A stretch of 58,077 nucleotides of DNA, from NCBI GenBank assembly GCA_026982665.1, contig JALSGQ010000010.1:1-58077 (forward strand), written 5' to 3'. Below are positions 50,286 to 58,077 of the stretch, piece after piece. Both the position numbers and the translations under genes were made by a program. Position 1 is the stretch's first letter. Each line of letters starts with the position of its first letter. The notes under the pieces were generated by a model. It had not been told where the DNA came from. It did no database searches and saw nothing but the letters and a program-made list of their open reading frames with translations. Source of the DNA: Hyphomicrobiales bacterium. Its GTDB lineage: Bacteria; Pseudomonadota; Alphaproteobacteria; Rhizobiales; Aestuariivirgaceae.

Positions 50286-50995
50286 ACGGCAAGGCATCAC
50301 CTGCGCGCATCGCCATCATTCCGGCGCGCTCCGGCTCCAAGGGGGTGCCGGACAAGAACATGCGCGTCATCGGCGGTGAGACGCTGCTGGGCCGCGCCAT
50401 TCGCTGCGCGCAAGCCACGGGACTGTTCGACCGAATTTTCGTTTCCACCGACAGCGAGCGCTACGCCGAGGAAGCGGCGCGGCTGGGGGTGGGAACGCCG
50501 TGGCTGCGCCCTGCCGAGCTGGCTTCCGACACCGCGCTGGTGGCCGATGCGCTGCGCCACACGCTTGAAACCTTCGCCGAGCGCGGGGAGGCGTTCGACA
50601 CCATGGCCATTCTCGAACCCACTTCGCCGCTGCGCACGCCCGAAATCGTTCGAGAGGTGGTGCTGGCGGCGGAGCAGGAGGGATGGGATGCCGCCTTCAC
50701 CGTCTCCGAGGTGCCTAAGCCCTTTCATGCGCTGAAGCAGTTCCGGCTGGATGATGCGGGTGCGGCCAGCTTCGTCATGAACGAGGCCAGCCCCAACGTG
50801 AACCGGCAGAGCCTGTATTCCACCTACATCCGCAACGGCCTGGCCTATGCCGTGCGCGTGCCGGCGTTTCTGAAGACCCATTCGGTGCATGGCACGCGGG
50901 CGAAGGCCGTCGTGGTTGACGAAGAGGTCGTCAGCATCGATACCGAGGAAGACCTGAAGCTGGCCGAGCGCCTGCTGGCCGAACGGAATGCTTGA
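50282..50995 (+). CDS. neuA: CMP-nonulosonic acid (sialic-type) cytidylyltransferase
   Basis: 237 residues. The nucleotide-binding motif IIPARSGSKGVPDKNM starts at about residue 12, followed by IFVSTDSERYAEEA, ILEPTSPLRTPEIV and EVVSIDTEEDLKLAE. This is the NeuA/PseF/LegF family, which activates nonulosonic acids with CTP. Coupled (ATGA) to the preceding glycan gene and four bases from the synthase gene. The symbol is by family; the exact sugar (Neu5Ac or a legionaminic relative) is not determined. Confidence 0.85.
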   Translation: MNGKASPARIAIIPARSGSKGVPDKNMRVIGGETLLGRAIRCAQATGLFDRIFVSTDSERYAEEAARLGVGTPWLRPAELASDTALVADALRHTLETFAERGEAFDTMAILEPTSPLRTPEIVREVVLAAEQEGWDAAFTVSEVPKPFHALKQFRLDDAGAASFVMNEASPNVNRQSLYSTYIRNGLAYAVRVPAFLKTHSVHGTRAKAVVVDEEVVSIDTEEDLKLAERLLAERNA

Positions 50996-50998
50996 GAG

Positions 50999-52051
50999 AT
51001 GAACCAGCAATCCACGCAAACCTGGCTGCACGCACCGCGCGATGATGCTCCCTGCACCATCATTGCCGAGATCGCGCAGGCGCACGACGGCTCGCTGGGC
51101 ACCGCGCACGCGATGATCGATGCCGCCGCCGAGGCCGGGGTGGATGCGGTGAAATTCCAGACCCACATCGCCGAAGCCGAGAGCACGCCGGGCGAGCCGT
51201 GGCGGGTGAAGTTCTCACCGCAGGATGCCACGCGCTACGACTACTGGAAGCGCATGGAGTTCACGGAAGAGCAATGGGCCGGGCTGAAGCAGCATGCGGA
51301 AGAGAAAGGGCTGCTGTTTCTCTCCTCGCCCTTCTCCATGCAGGCGGTGGAGCTGCTTCAGCGCATCGGGGTGGCGGCGTGGAAGGTGGCCTCCGGTGAG
51401 GTCAACAACCTGCCCATGCTGCGGCGCATGGCGGCCACGGGGCTGCCGGTGCTGCTCTCCTCCGGCATGAGCGATGTCGCAGAGCTGGCCGATGCCCTGT
51501 CCATCCTGCGCGCGGCTGGCGATCCGCCGGTGTGCGTGCTGCAATGCACCTCCAGCTATCCGACGCCGCCGGAGAAGGTGGGCATCAATGCCATGCAGGA
51601 GCTGCGCCAGCGGCTGGGCGTGCCGGTGGGTTTGTCCGATCATTCCGCCACCATCTTCCCCGGGCTGATCGCCGCGTGGGAGGGGGCAAAGGTCATCGAG
51701 GTGCACCTGACACTGTCGCGCCGCGCCTTCGGGCCGGACGTGGTGGCCTCGCTGACGGTGGAAGAGATGGCCGAACTGGTGCGCGGCGTGCGCTACGTGC
51801 AGGCCATGCGCGCACATCCGCTGAACAAGGATGCCATGAAGGACGAGATGGAACAGATGCGCGCCACCTTCATGAAGAGCCTGGTGCTCACCCGCCCGAT
51901 GAAGGCCGGAGAGGTCATCACCGAAGAGGTGCTGGATGCGCGCAAGCCCGGCACCGGCATTTCCGTGCGCCGATACGACGAGGTGCTGGGCAGGAAGCTG
52001 GCGCGCGATGTGGACGCGCTGACACCGCTGCAGGAAGAGGACTTGCAATGA
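50999..52051 (+). CDS. neuB: N-acetylneuraminate synthase family protein
   Basis: 350 residues. TIM-barrel domain with TIIAEIAQAHDGSLGTAHAMI, VDAVKFQTHIAEAES, SSPFSMQAVELL and VGLSDHSATIFPGL; a C-terminal SAF (antifreeze-like) domain from about residue 290 (RPMKAGEVITEEVL). The enzyme condenses PEP with an N-acetylated hexose to give a nine-carbon acid. With the neighbouring NeuC-type epimerase the likely substrate is ManNAc or a close relative. Overlaps neuC by four bases. Confidence 0.88.
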   Translation: MNQQSTQTWLHAPRDDAPCTIIAEIAQAHDGSLGTAHAMIDAAAEAGVDAVKFQTHIAEAESTPGEPWRVKFSPQDATRYDYWKRMEFTEEQWAGLKQHAEEKGLLFLSSPFSMQAVELLQRIGVAAWKVASGEVNNLPMLRRMAATGLPVLLSSGMSDVAELADALSILRAAGDPPVCVLQCTSSYPTPPEKVGINAMQELRQRLGVPVGLSDHSATIFPGLIAAWEGAKVIEVHLTLSRRAFGPDVVASLTVEEMAELVRGVRYVQAMRAHPLNKDAMKDEMEQMRATFMKSLVLTRPMKAGEVITEEVLDARKPGTGISVRRYDEVLGRKLARDVDALTPLQEEDLQ

Positions 52052-53253
52052 ACGGCAACGGCAGGCGCAAGGTATGCGTGGTGGTAACGGCGCGCCCCTC
52101 CTATGCGCGGGTGCGCACCGCACTTCAGGCGCTGCGCGCGCGTAATGACGTGGAATTGCAGATCATCGCCACCGCCTCCACCCTGCTGCACCGCTATGGC
52201 GAGGTGGTGCAGGTGATGGAAGCGGACGGCTTTGACATCACCTGGCGCATCCACTCCATCCTGGAGGGCGAGAACCTGGTAACACAGGCAAAGTCCACCG
52301 CGCTGGGGCTGAACGAGACGGCCACCGCGCTGGAGAACCTGAAGCCCGACGTGGTGGTGAGCATCGCCGATCGGTTCGAGACCATCGCCACCGCCATTGC
52401 CGCCAGCTACATGAACATCCCGCTGGCCCACATCCAGGGCGGCGAGGTAACCGGCAACATCGACGATAGGGTGCGCCATGCCGTTACCAAGCTGGCCGAT
52501 TTGCACCTGGTGGCCTCGCCCGGCGCACGGGATTACGTCATCTCCATGGGCGAACACCCGGACAGCGTGCACCTGACGGGCTGCCCCTCCATCGACATCG
52601 CCGCGCGAGCAAAGGAGAACCCGCAGCTGCCGGAGGACTTCTTTCAGCGCTTCGGCGGAGTGGGGGCGGAGTTCGACATCCACCGCGAAGACTTCATCGT
52701 GGTGATGCAGCACCCGGTAACGACGGAATACGAGCAGGCCTTCGAACAGGCAGAGGCCACGTTGCAGGCCGTCTCCGAGCTGGGCGTGCATGCCCTGTGG
52801 TTCTGGCCCAACGTCGATGCCGGTGCCGATGCCACCTCCAAGGCCATCCGCACCTGGCGCGAGCAGGGCCGGCTTGAGAAGGTGCATTTCTTCCGCAACA
52901 TGCCGCCGGAGGATTTCTATCGCGTGCTGATGCAGTCGAAATGCATCGTCGGCAACTCTTCCGTTGCCATTCGCGAGTGTTCCTTCCTCGGCGTGCCGGC
53001 GGTGAACATCGGCAACCGCCAGATCTCGCGCGAGCGCGGGCCCAACGTCATCGACGTGCCGCATGATGCCGGGGCCATTGCGCAGGCCATCCGCAAGCAG
53101 ATGCTGCATGGCCCTTATCCGTCTTCCGGCATTTACGGCCAGGGCGATGCCGGCGAGCGCATTGCCCGCGTGCTGGCGGAGGAGCCGCTGCTGCTGAAGC
53201 ACCAGCGCCCCCTGCATGATCCGCGCAAGGTGGCCATCTCGCCTGCGCAATAG
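52048..53253 (+). CDS. neuC: UDP-N-acetylglucosamine 2-epimerase (hydrolysing), NeuC type
   Basis: 401 residues from the ATG at 52048, which overlaps the neuB stop. GT-B fold epimerase with VVTARPSYARVRTAL near the N-terminus, VSIADRFETIATAIAASYMN, PLAHIQGGEVTGNIDDRVRHAV and GNSSVAIRECSFLGVPAVNIGNRQ. Hydrolysing members release ManNAc and UDP, the entry to sialic acid. No LegB/LegC-type dehydratase or aminotransferase is in the window, which favours a simple sialic-type route. Last gene of the run. Confidence 0.88.
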   Translation: MNGNGRRKVCVVVTARPSYARVRTALQALRARNDVELQIIATASTLLHRYGEVVQVMEADGFDITWRIHSILEGENLVTQAKSTALGLNETATALENLKPDVVVSIADRFETIATAIAASYMNIPLAHIQGGEVTGNIDDRVRHAVTKLADLHLVASPGARDYVISMGEHPDSVHLTGCPSIDIAARAKENPQLPEDFFQRFGGVGAEFDIHREDFIVVMQHPVTTEYEQAFEQAEATLQAVSELGVHALWFWPNVDAGADATSKAIRTWREQGRLEKVHFFRNMPPEDFYRVLMQSKCIVGNSSVAIRECSFLGVPAVNIGNRQISRERGPNVIDVPHDAGAIAQAIRKQMLHGPYPSSGIYGQGDAGERIARVLAEEPLLLKHQRPLHDPRKVAISPAQ

Positions 53254-53484
53254 GGGGTGTCCTGGAGGCTTTGTGGCACCTTGTCGGCCTCAACTTCGGG
53301 GCATGCACACCCTCTTGCATCTTCTGCACGATGCAGCACGGTGCGATTCCGGTTGCCAAGCGGGGGGATTGTTCATAATCTGGAAGGCGCTTGGCATTGC
53401 CATCAACAGACAGATGCCATCATTCCATCTGGCCGGGGCATTCCGCCCCGGGCGAATCCTGCAATATTCAGGGAGGACGACAAC

Positions 53485-54459
53485 ATGAAGAAATTCGCTC
53501 TTGGTGCCATTGCGGCTTCCGCGCTGGTGCTGGCTGGCACCACGCTGCCGGCGCAGGCGCAGACCAAGTTCGTCTCCATCGGCACCGGCGGCATTACCGG
53601 CGTGTATTACCCCACCGGTGGTGCCATCTGCCGGCTGATGAACAAGAACCGCAAGCAGACGGGCATCCGTTGCTCGGTGGAAAGCACCGGCGGCTCCATC
53701 TACAACATCAACGCCATCCGCGCCGGTGAGCTGGAGTTCGGCGTTGCCCAGTCCGACTGGCAGTATCATGCTTACAACGGCACCTCCAAGTTCAAGGACA
53801 AGGGGCCGTTCAAGGAGCTGCGCGCGGTTTTCTCCATCCATCCGGAGCCGGTTACCATCGTCGCCCGCAAGGATGCCAACATCAAGACCATCCTTGACCT
53901 GAAGGGCAAGCGGGTGAACATCGGCAACCCCGGTTCCGGCACCCGCGGCACCTGGGAGGTGATCGAGGAGACGCTGGGCTGGAAGCGCGAGGACCTGAAG
54001 CTGGCCGCCGAGCTGAAGTCGGCGGAGACCGGCCAGGCGCTGTGCGACAACAAGATCGACGCCTACTTCTGGCTGGTCGGCCACCCCTCGGCGCTGACGC
54101 AGGAGACGCTGGCTTCCTGTGATTCGCACCTGGTCAACGCCCGCGCCCCGAAGATCGAGGAGCTGGTGAAGAAGACGCCGTATTACAGCCTCGCGGTCAT
54201 CCCCGGCGGGCTGTATCCGCAGCAGAAGGAAGACGTGCCCACCTGGGGCGTGCGCGCCACCCTGGTAACCTCCACCAAGGTGCCGGAGGATGTCGTCTAT
54301 GCGCTGGTGAAGAGCGTGTTCGACAACTTCGACAGCTTCAAGAAGCTGCATCCGGCCTTCGGCCACCTGAAGCCGGAGGAGATGATCTCCGCCTCGCTGT
54401 CCGCGCCGCTGCACCCCGGTGCGGTGAAGTATTACAAGGAGCGCGGCTGGATGAAGTAA
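53485..54459 (+). CDS. TAXI-family TRAP transporter binding protein
   Basis: 324 residues from the ATG at 53485 (GGGAGGA ribosome site). Signal peptide residues 1-25 (LGAIAASALVLAG, cleavage near AQAQT). The TAXI hallmark is FVSIGTGGITGVYYPTGGAICRL, followed by ENEL-like AGELEFGVAQSDWQYHAYNG and KRVNIGNPGSGTRG. The periplasmic receptor feeds the large permease encoded next. TAXI substrates known or suspected include glutamate and other dicarboxylates; none is proved here. Confidence 0.92.
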   Translation: MKKFALGAIAASALVLAGTTLPAQAQTKFVSIGTGGITGVYYPTGGAICRLMNKNRKQTGIRCSVESTGGSIYNINAIRAGELEFGVAQSDWQYHAYNGTSKFKDKGPFKELRAVFSIHPEPVTIVARKDANIKTILDLKGKRVNIGNPGSGTRGTWEVIEETLGWKREDLKLAAELKSAETGQALCDNKIDAYFWLVGHPSALTQETLASCDSHLVNARAPKIEELVKKTPYYSLAVIPGGLYPQQKEDVPTWGVRATLVTSTKVPEDVVYALVKSVFDNFDSFKKLHPAFGHLKPEEMISASLSAPLHPGAVKYYKERGWMK

Positions 54460-54475
54460 GGCCATGACGCCGGGT

Positions 54476-54500
54476 CGGGGAGCGCTGCGGGCGCTCCCCG
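54476..54500 (+). terminator. Stem-loop between the TAXI receptor and permease genes
   Basis: A perfect 10-base stem CGGGGAGCGC (54476-54485) with its complement at 54491-54500 and a 5-base loop. No T-run follows, so it is more likely a processing or partial-termination signal than a full terminator. Such a site after a binding-protein gene would raise its transcript level relative to the permease. Confidence 0.5.
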
Positions 54501-54665
54501 GCTGTTCTCCACCCCCTTTTTGCCGTGCTTGCCGTTGTTGTGCCATGCGGGTGATGGTGCCCGCATCGTTCAGGGACGGGAAACGCCGGGCCACGCAATG
54601 AAGCGCTGCATCCACAACAGGCGCGATGGCCGTGGCGCGGGGGACGGCAACAGGGGAGGACAATC

Positions 54666-57326
54666 ATGGCCACCGAGCGCAAGGTGCATCAGCTCGATGC
54701 CGAGGAGCTGGCGGCGGAGGTCGATTCCGGCGCGCGCAATCCCGTCGGCTGGCAGGCGAAGGTGTTTCTCGGCATCTGCATCGCCTGGTCATTGTTCCAG
54801 ATCTACATCGCCTCGCCGCTGCCCGCCCTGCTGCAGGAATGGGCCCGTGCGCTGGGGCTGGACATTCCCTTCTACATGGGCTCGGTGAAGACCCGCCGCA
54901 TTCACCTGGCCTTCGCCCTGGTGCTGGCGGCCATGGCCTATCCGCTGCTGAAGTCCTCGCCGCGCGATCGCATCCCCTGGTATGACTGGTTGCTGGCCGT
55001 CCTCGGCGTGGTGGTTACGCTCTACGGTGTGGTCAACGCCACCGCCATCGCCGAGCGCGCCGGCCTGCCCACCACCACCGACCTTGCCATCTCCGCGCTG
55101 GGCGTCTCGCTCATCCTGCTCACCACCTGGCGCTCGCTGGGGCTGCCGCTGGTCATCGTTACGTCCGTCTTCCTCGCCTACGTGTTCTTCGGCGACAAGA
55201 GCTGGGTGCCGGAGGTCATCCAGTGGAAGGGGGCATCCTTCGGCAAGGCCATGTGGCATTTCTGGATGCAGGAGGAGGGCATCTTCGGCAAGCCGCTGGA
55301 GGTTTCCACCACGCTGATCTTCCTGTTCGTGCTGTTCGGCGCCATCCTGGAGAAGGCGGGTGCGGGCGGCTATTTCATCAAGGTCGCCTTCGCCCTGCTG
55401 GGGCACCTGCGCGGCGGCCCGGCCAAGGCCGCGGTGGTGGCCTCGGCCATGTCGGGGCTGTATTCCGGCTCCTCCATCGCCAACGTGGTAACCACCGGCA
55501 CCTTCACCATTCCGCTGATGAAGCGCACCGGCTTCACGCCGGAGAAGGCCGGCGCGGTGGAGGTGGCGTCTTCCACCAACGGCCAGCTCACCCCGCCGGT
55601 GATGGGCGCGGCAGCCTTCCTCATCGCCGAGTTCACCGGCATCTCCTATTTCGACCTCATCCGCCATGCCATCGTGCCGGCGCTGATCTCCTACATCGCA
55701 CTGGTCTACATCGTGCACCTGGAGGCCCTGAAGCTGGGGCTGAAGGGCCTGCCGAAGCCCGAGACCGGGCGCACCTTCGCCCAGACGCTGATGCTCTTCG
55801 TCGGCGGTTTTCTGGCCACCATGCTGCTGTTCCTGCTGGTCTATTACGGGCTGGGCTGGATCAAGACCGCCTTCCCCGGCATGACCACCACCACGGTCAT
55901 CATCGGCTTCCTTGCGGCTTACGTGGTGCTGGCCTACCTGGCGGCACAGAAGCCCGATCTCGAGATGGACGACCCCAACCAGCCCATCGAGCAGCTGCCG
56001 CGCGCCGGCGCGGTGGCCATCACCGGGCTGTATTACATCCTGCCCATCATCCTGCTGATCTGGATGATCATGATCGAGCGCACCTCCGCCGCCACGGCGG
56101 CCTATTACGCCGTGCTGGCGATGACCTTCATCGCCCTCACCCAGCACGCCCTGAAGGGCTTCTTCCGCGGCGAGCTGCGGCTGGGCCAGCAGCTGAAGCA
56201 CGGCTTCGGCCAGTGGGTGGACGGCCTCATCGCCGGCGCGCGCTCGATGATCTCCATCGCCGTGGCCACCGCGGCCGCCGGCATCATCGTCGGCACCATC
56301 GGCCTCACGGGAGCGCACCAGGTCATCGGTGCCTTCGTCGAGTATCTCTCCGCCGGTTCGCTCATCGTCATGCTGCTGCTGGTGGCGGTGATGAGCCTCA
56401 TCCTCGGCATGGGCCTGCCGACCACGGCCAACTACATCGTCGTCTCCTCGCTGATGGCGCCGGTCATCGTCGCCGTCGGTGCCCAGAACGGCTTGCTGGT
56501 GCCGCTGGTGGCGGCCCACATGTTCGTCTTCTACTTCGGCATCCTGGCCGATGACACGCCGCCCGTGGGCCTGGCCGCCTTCGCCGCCGCCGCCATTTCC
56601 GGTGGTGATCCCATCAAGACCGGCATCCAGGGCTTCATGTATGACATCCGCACCGCCATCCTGCCCTTCCTGTTCATCTTCAACACCGAGCTGCTGCTCA
56701 TCGACGTTACCTTGTGGAAGGGCATCATGGTGTTCATCGTCGGTGTCATCGCCATGTTGCTGTTCGCCTCCGCCACGCAGGGCTTCATGTTCGTGAGGAA
56801 CAGGATCTGGGAGACAGTGGCGCTGCTGCTCGTCGCCTTCACCCTGTTCCGCCCCGGCTTCTGGCTGGACATGGTGCAGCCGCCCTTCGTCGAGCACGAC
56901 GGCGCGCAGCTGGTGGAGTTTGCCGGCAAGGCGCAGCCGGGCAGCCTGCTGCGGGTGCGCATCGAGGGACCGGACCTCGATGACCCCGATCGCATCAAGG
57001 GCACTTTCCTGAACCTGGAGATTCGCGGCAATGGCAGCGGCGAGGAGCGCCTGCGCAAGGTCGGCATCATCACCCGCGTGGAAGAGGGCAGGCTGATTCT
57101 CGAGGAGCCGATGCCCGGCACGCCCTATTTCAACCTCTCCACCACCTTCGACTTCTATGCCGATCAGCCGGTTACGGTGGTGAAGGTGTTCGAACCGGCC
57201 GAGCGCATGCCGAAGGAGGTGTTCTACATCCCCGCCGCCCTGCTGCTGGGGCTGGTGCTGGCATCGCAACTGTATCGCCGCCGCCGCCAGCATGGTGCCG
57301 GGGGTGGTGCAGCAGCCACGGCCTGA
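54666..57326 (+). CDS. Fused TRAP transporter permease (DctQ-DctM, TAXI type)
   Basis: 886 residues. The first 180 residues hold about four helices (small-subunit part), then a large DctM-like domain of about 12 or more helices with MSGLYSGSSIANVVTTGTF, EVASSTNGQLTPPVMGAAAF and GMGLPTTANYIVVSSLMAP. After residue about 740 a soluble segment of about 110 residues (LLRVRIEGPDLDDP and so on) ends in a last helix and basic tail; it fits the DUF3394-type C-terminal domain found on TAXI permeases. Sodium-driven uptake in the inner membrane with the TAXI receptor is expected. Confidence 0.9.
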   Translation: MATERKVHQLDAEELAAEVDSGARNPVGWQAKVFLGICIAWSLFQIYIASPLPALLQEWARALGLDIPFYMGSVKTRRIHLAFALVLAAMAYPLLKSSPRDRIPWYDWLLAVLGVVVTLYGVVNATAIAERAGLPTTTDLAISALGVSLILLTTWRSLGLPLVIVTSVFLAYVFFGDKSWVPEVIQWKGASFGKAMWHFWMQEEGIFGKPLEVSTTLIFLFVLFGAILEKAGAGGYFIKVAFALLGHLRGGPAKAAVVASAMSGLYSGSSIANVVTTGTFTIPLMKRTGFTPEKAGAVEVASSTNGQLTPPVMGAAAFLIAEFTGISYFDLIRHAIVPALISYIALVYIVHLEALKLGLKGLPKPETGRTFAQTLMLFVGGFLATMLLFLLVYYGLGWIKTAFPGMTTTTVIIGFLAAYVVLAYLAAQKPDLEMDDPNQPIEQLPRAGAVAITGLYYILPIILLIWMIMIERTSAATAAYYAVLAMTFIALTQHALKGFFRGELRLGQQLKHGFGQWVDGLIAGARSMISIAVATAAAGIIVGTIGLTGAHQVIGAFVEYLSAGSLIVMLLLVAVMSLILGMGLPTTANYIVVSSLMAPVIVAVGAQNGLLVPLVAAHMFVFYFGILADDTPPVGLAAFAAAAISGGDPIKTGIQGFMYDIRTAILPFLFIFNTELLLIDVTLWKGIMVFIVGVIAMLLFASATQGFMFVRNRIWETVALLLVAFTLFRPGFWLDMVQPPFVEHDGAQLVEFAGKAQPGSLLRVRIEGPDLDDPDRIKGTFLNLEIRGNGSGEERLRKVGIITRVEEGRLILEEPMPGTPYFNLSTTFDFYADQPVTVVKVFEPAERMPKEVFYIPAALLLGLVLASQLYRRRRQHGAGGGAAATA

Positions 57327-57355
57327 TCCACACGCTCGCAGGGAGGAAAACTGCC

Positions 57356-57799
57356 ATGTCTGAAGCGGCTTACCGGAAGATCCTGCTGCCCATCGAGCTG
57401 GGCGAACCCAGCTCATGGCAGCGCGCCCTGCCGGCGGCCATCTCCCTGGCCCGCGCCAATGATGCGCATCTCGACGTGCTCACCGTCATCCCCGACATGG
57501 GCATGCCGGTGGTGGGCAGCTTCTTTCCCGCCGATTTCGAGAAGAAGGCGCGCAAGGAGGCGGAGAAAGCGCTGGCGCAGTGGCTGGAGGAGAACGTGCC
57601 CGACGACATTCAGGCGGAAGCCTGGGTCAGTGTCGGCACCATCTATGACAAGATCCTGAAGGTGGCGAAGCGCCTGAACAGCGACCTCATCGTCATGGCC
57701 TCGCACCGCCCGAACATGAAGGACTATCTGCTGGGGCCGAACGCCGCACGCGTGGCGCGCCATGCCCCCATTGACGTGTTCATCGTCCGCTCGGTGTAA
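57356..57799 (+). CDS. Universal stress protein, UspA family
   Basis: 147 residues. UspA fold with LLPIELGEPSSWQRALPAA at the start and the nucleotide-binding end LNSDLIVMASHRPNMKDYLLGPNAARVARHAPIDVFIV; the G-2x-G-9x-G-S/T ATP motif is degenerate (LLGPNAARVARHA), so ATP binding is uncertain. It follows the TRAP permease by 29 bases with a GGAGG ribosome site. A Usp gene in this place recalls TeaD, which modulates the ectoine TRAP transporter TeaABC, so a regulatory role is plausible. Confidence 0.9.
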   Translation: MSEAAYRKILLPIELGEPSSWQRALPAAISLARANDAHLDVLTVIPDMGMPVVGSFFPADFEKKARKEAEKALAQWLEENVPDDIQAEAWVSVGTIYDKILKVAKRLNSDLIVMASHRPNMKDYLLGPNAARVARHAPIDVFIVRSV

Positions 57800-57927
57800 C
57801 AGGCCTGCACGGCCGGGCAAGGGTGGATGAAGGCACGGCCAACTCGCAATCCGAAAAATCGGCAGGTCCGCAAGGTGTGGATCGCTTCAAGACCGGCGGG
57901 AGATGCCATTTCGTTCCGGCAGGTACG

Positions 57928-57953
57928 AAAAAAGAGCGGCACCCGCCGGGTGC
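57928..57953 (-). terminator. Possible terminator of the right-edge minus-strand gene
   Basis: Six-base stem GCACCC/GGGTGC (57939-57944 and 57948-57953) with a GCC loop; on the minus strand six T follow after five bases (AAAAAA at 57928-57933 on the plus strand). The stem is short, but position and T-run fit. Confidence 0.5.
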
Positions 57954-57970
57954 ACGGCCGGGCATGCCAC

Positions 57971-58077
57971 TCAGCGCTGCACCTCATGCACGAAGCTGGC
58001 GGTGCATTGTGCCGCCATCTGCAGGTTGCCGGCCCATGTTTCGCCGCTCTTCACCCGCGGCTTGAAGTCATGGTCGC
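57971..58077 (-). CDS. C-terminal end of an unidentified gene (partial)
   Basis: An open minus-strand frame enters from the right edge and ends at TGA (57973-57971). The 34 visible residues end LQMAAQCTASFVHEVQR. The composition looks like real protein and a probable terminator follows, but I cannot assign a family from so little sequence. Confidence 0.5.
   Translation of the reverse strand, partial: DHDFKPRVKSGETWAGNLQMAAQCTASFVHEVQR

Noticed and set aside
50282-53253. Legionaminic or pseudaminic acid pathway
   Set aside because: No LegB/LegC or PseB/PseC-type dehydratase-aminotransferase pair is present in the window, so a sialic-type route is the simpler reading; it is not excluded if those genes lie elsewhere.
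54789-57416. Long open frame antisense to the TRAP permease, His/Gln/Asp/Gly-rich (875 codons)
   Set aside because: Mirror frame of a GC-rich membrane-protein gene: low-complexity composition, no domain, and the sense strand has an unmistakable TRAP permease.

Overview
The window is chromosomal DNA of high GC content from an alphaproteobacterium. The lineage call rests on gene families and gene order: a ChvI/ChvG two-component pair, a block murA - DUF2948 - hisD - UPF0262 - low-molecular-weight phosphatase, hrcA next to grpE, a PodJ-like polar protein, a short RNase D, and a TAXI-type TRAP transporter with a universal stress protein. I see no insertion sequence, prophage, CRISPR array or rRNA operon. 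Coding density is high and most genes sit in short co-directional runs.

Layout. 1-3.1 kb: the last codons of polA, two small membrane proteins on the minus strand, then hrcA and grpE. 3.1-8 kb: a minus-strand branched-chain-amino-acid-type ABC importer (binding protein, two permeases, one ATPase; the usual second ATPase is absent) with a MerR regulator upstream. 8-15 kb: a large PodJ-like protein, a small membrane protein, apaG, an S24-type regulator and an NDUFA9-like reductase. 15-19.4 kb: tRNA-Leu(CAG) with its own promoter and terminator, rnd, folC, then glnK-amtB behind a sigma-54-like promoter. 19.8-25.7 kb: a probable minus-strand envelope operon chvI-chvG-envC-ctpA. 26-29.7 kb: a hybrid histidine kinase, a receiver-like protein that has lost its phospho-acceptor Asp, and trxB. 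29.8-33.3 kb: hemW, a rhodanese and a thiolase. 33.3-38.6 kb: gyrB, recF, pyrF and ubiE (all minus). 38.8-44.6 kb: the hisD/murA block, a tiny basic protein, a MazG-like hydrolase and an OmpA lipoprotein. 44.8-53.3 kb: a surface-glycan locus with an ABC exporter, two paralogous surface-carbohydrate proteins, a methyltransferase and neuA/neuB/neuC-type nonulosonic (sialic-type) acid genes. 53.5-57.8 kb: a TAXI-TRAP transporter and a Usp protein. The window ends in an unidentified partial gene.

The most unusual signal is not a gene. Reading the whole window I found no GTGAC or GTCAC (GTSAC), whereas GTAAC and GTTAC occur at least 35 times. Wherever I checked a Val-Thr pair, valine is written GTA or GTT, although GTG and GTC are the preferred valine codons. 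This looks like a complete purge of a short palindromic site, as a restriction-type or other motif-specific DNA-damaging activity would impose. It extends through the glycan locus, which is the kind of region often acquired by transfer.

Functionally, much of the window concerns the cell envelope: ChvG/ChvI, the EnvC-type amidase activator, CtpA, MurA, the OmpA lipoprotein, the PodJ-like polar scaffold and the nonulosonic acid glycan genes. The rest covers chromosome maintenance (polA, gyrB, recF), proteostasis (hrcA, grpE), nitrogen control (glnK, amtB) and core metabolism.
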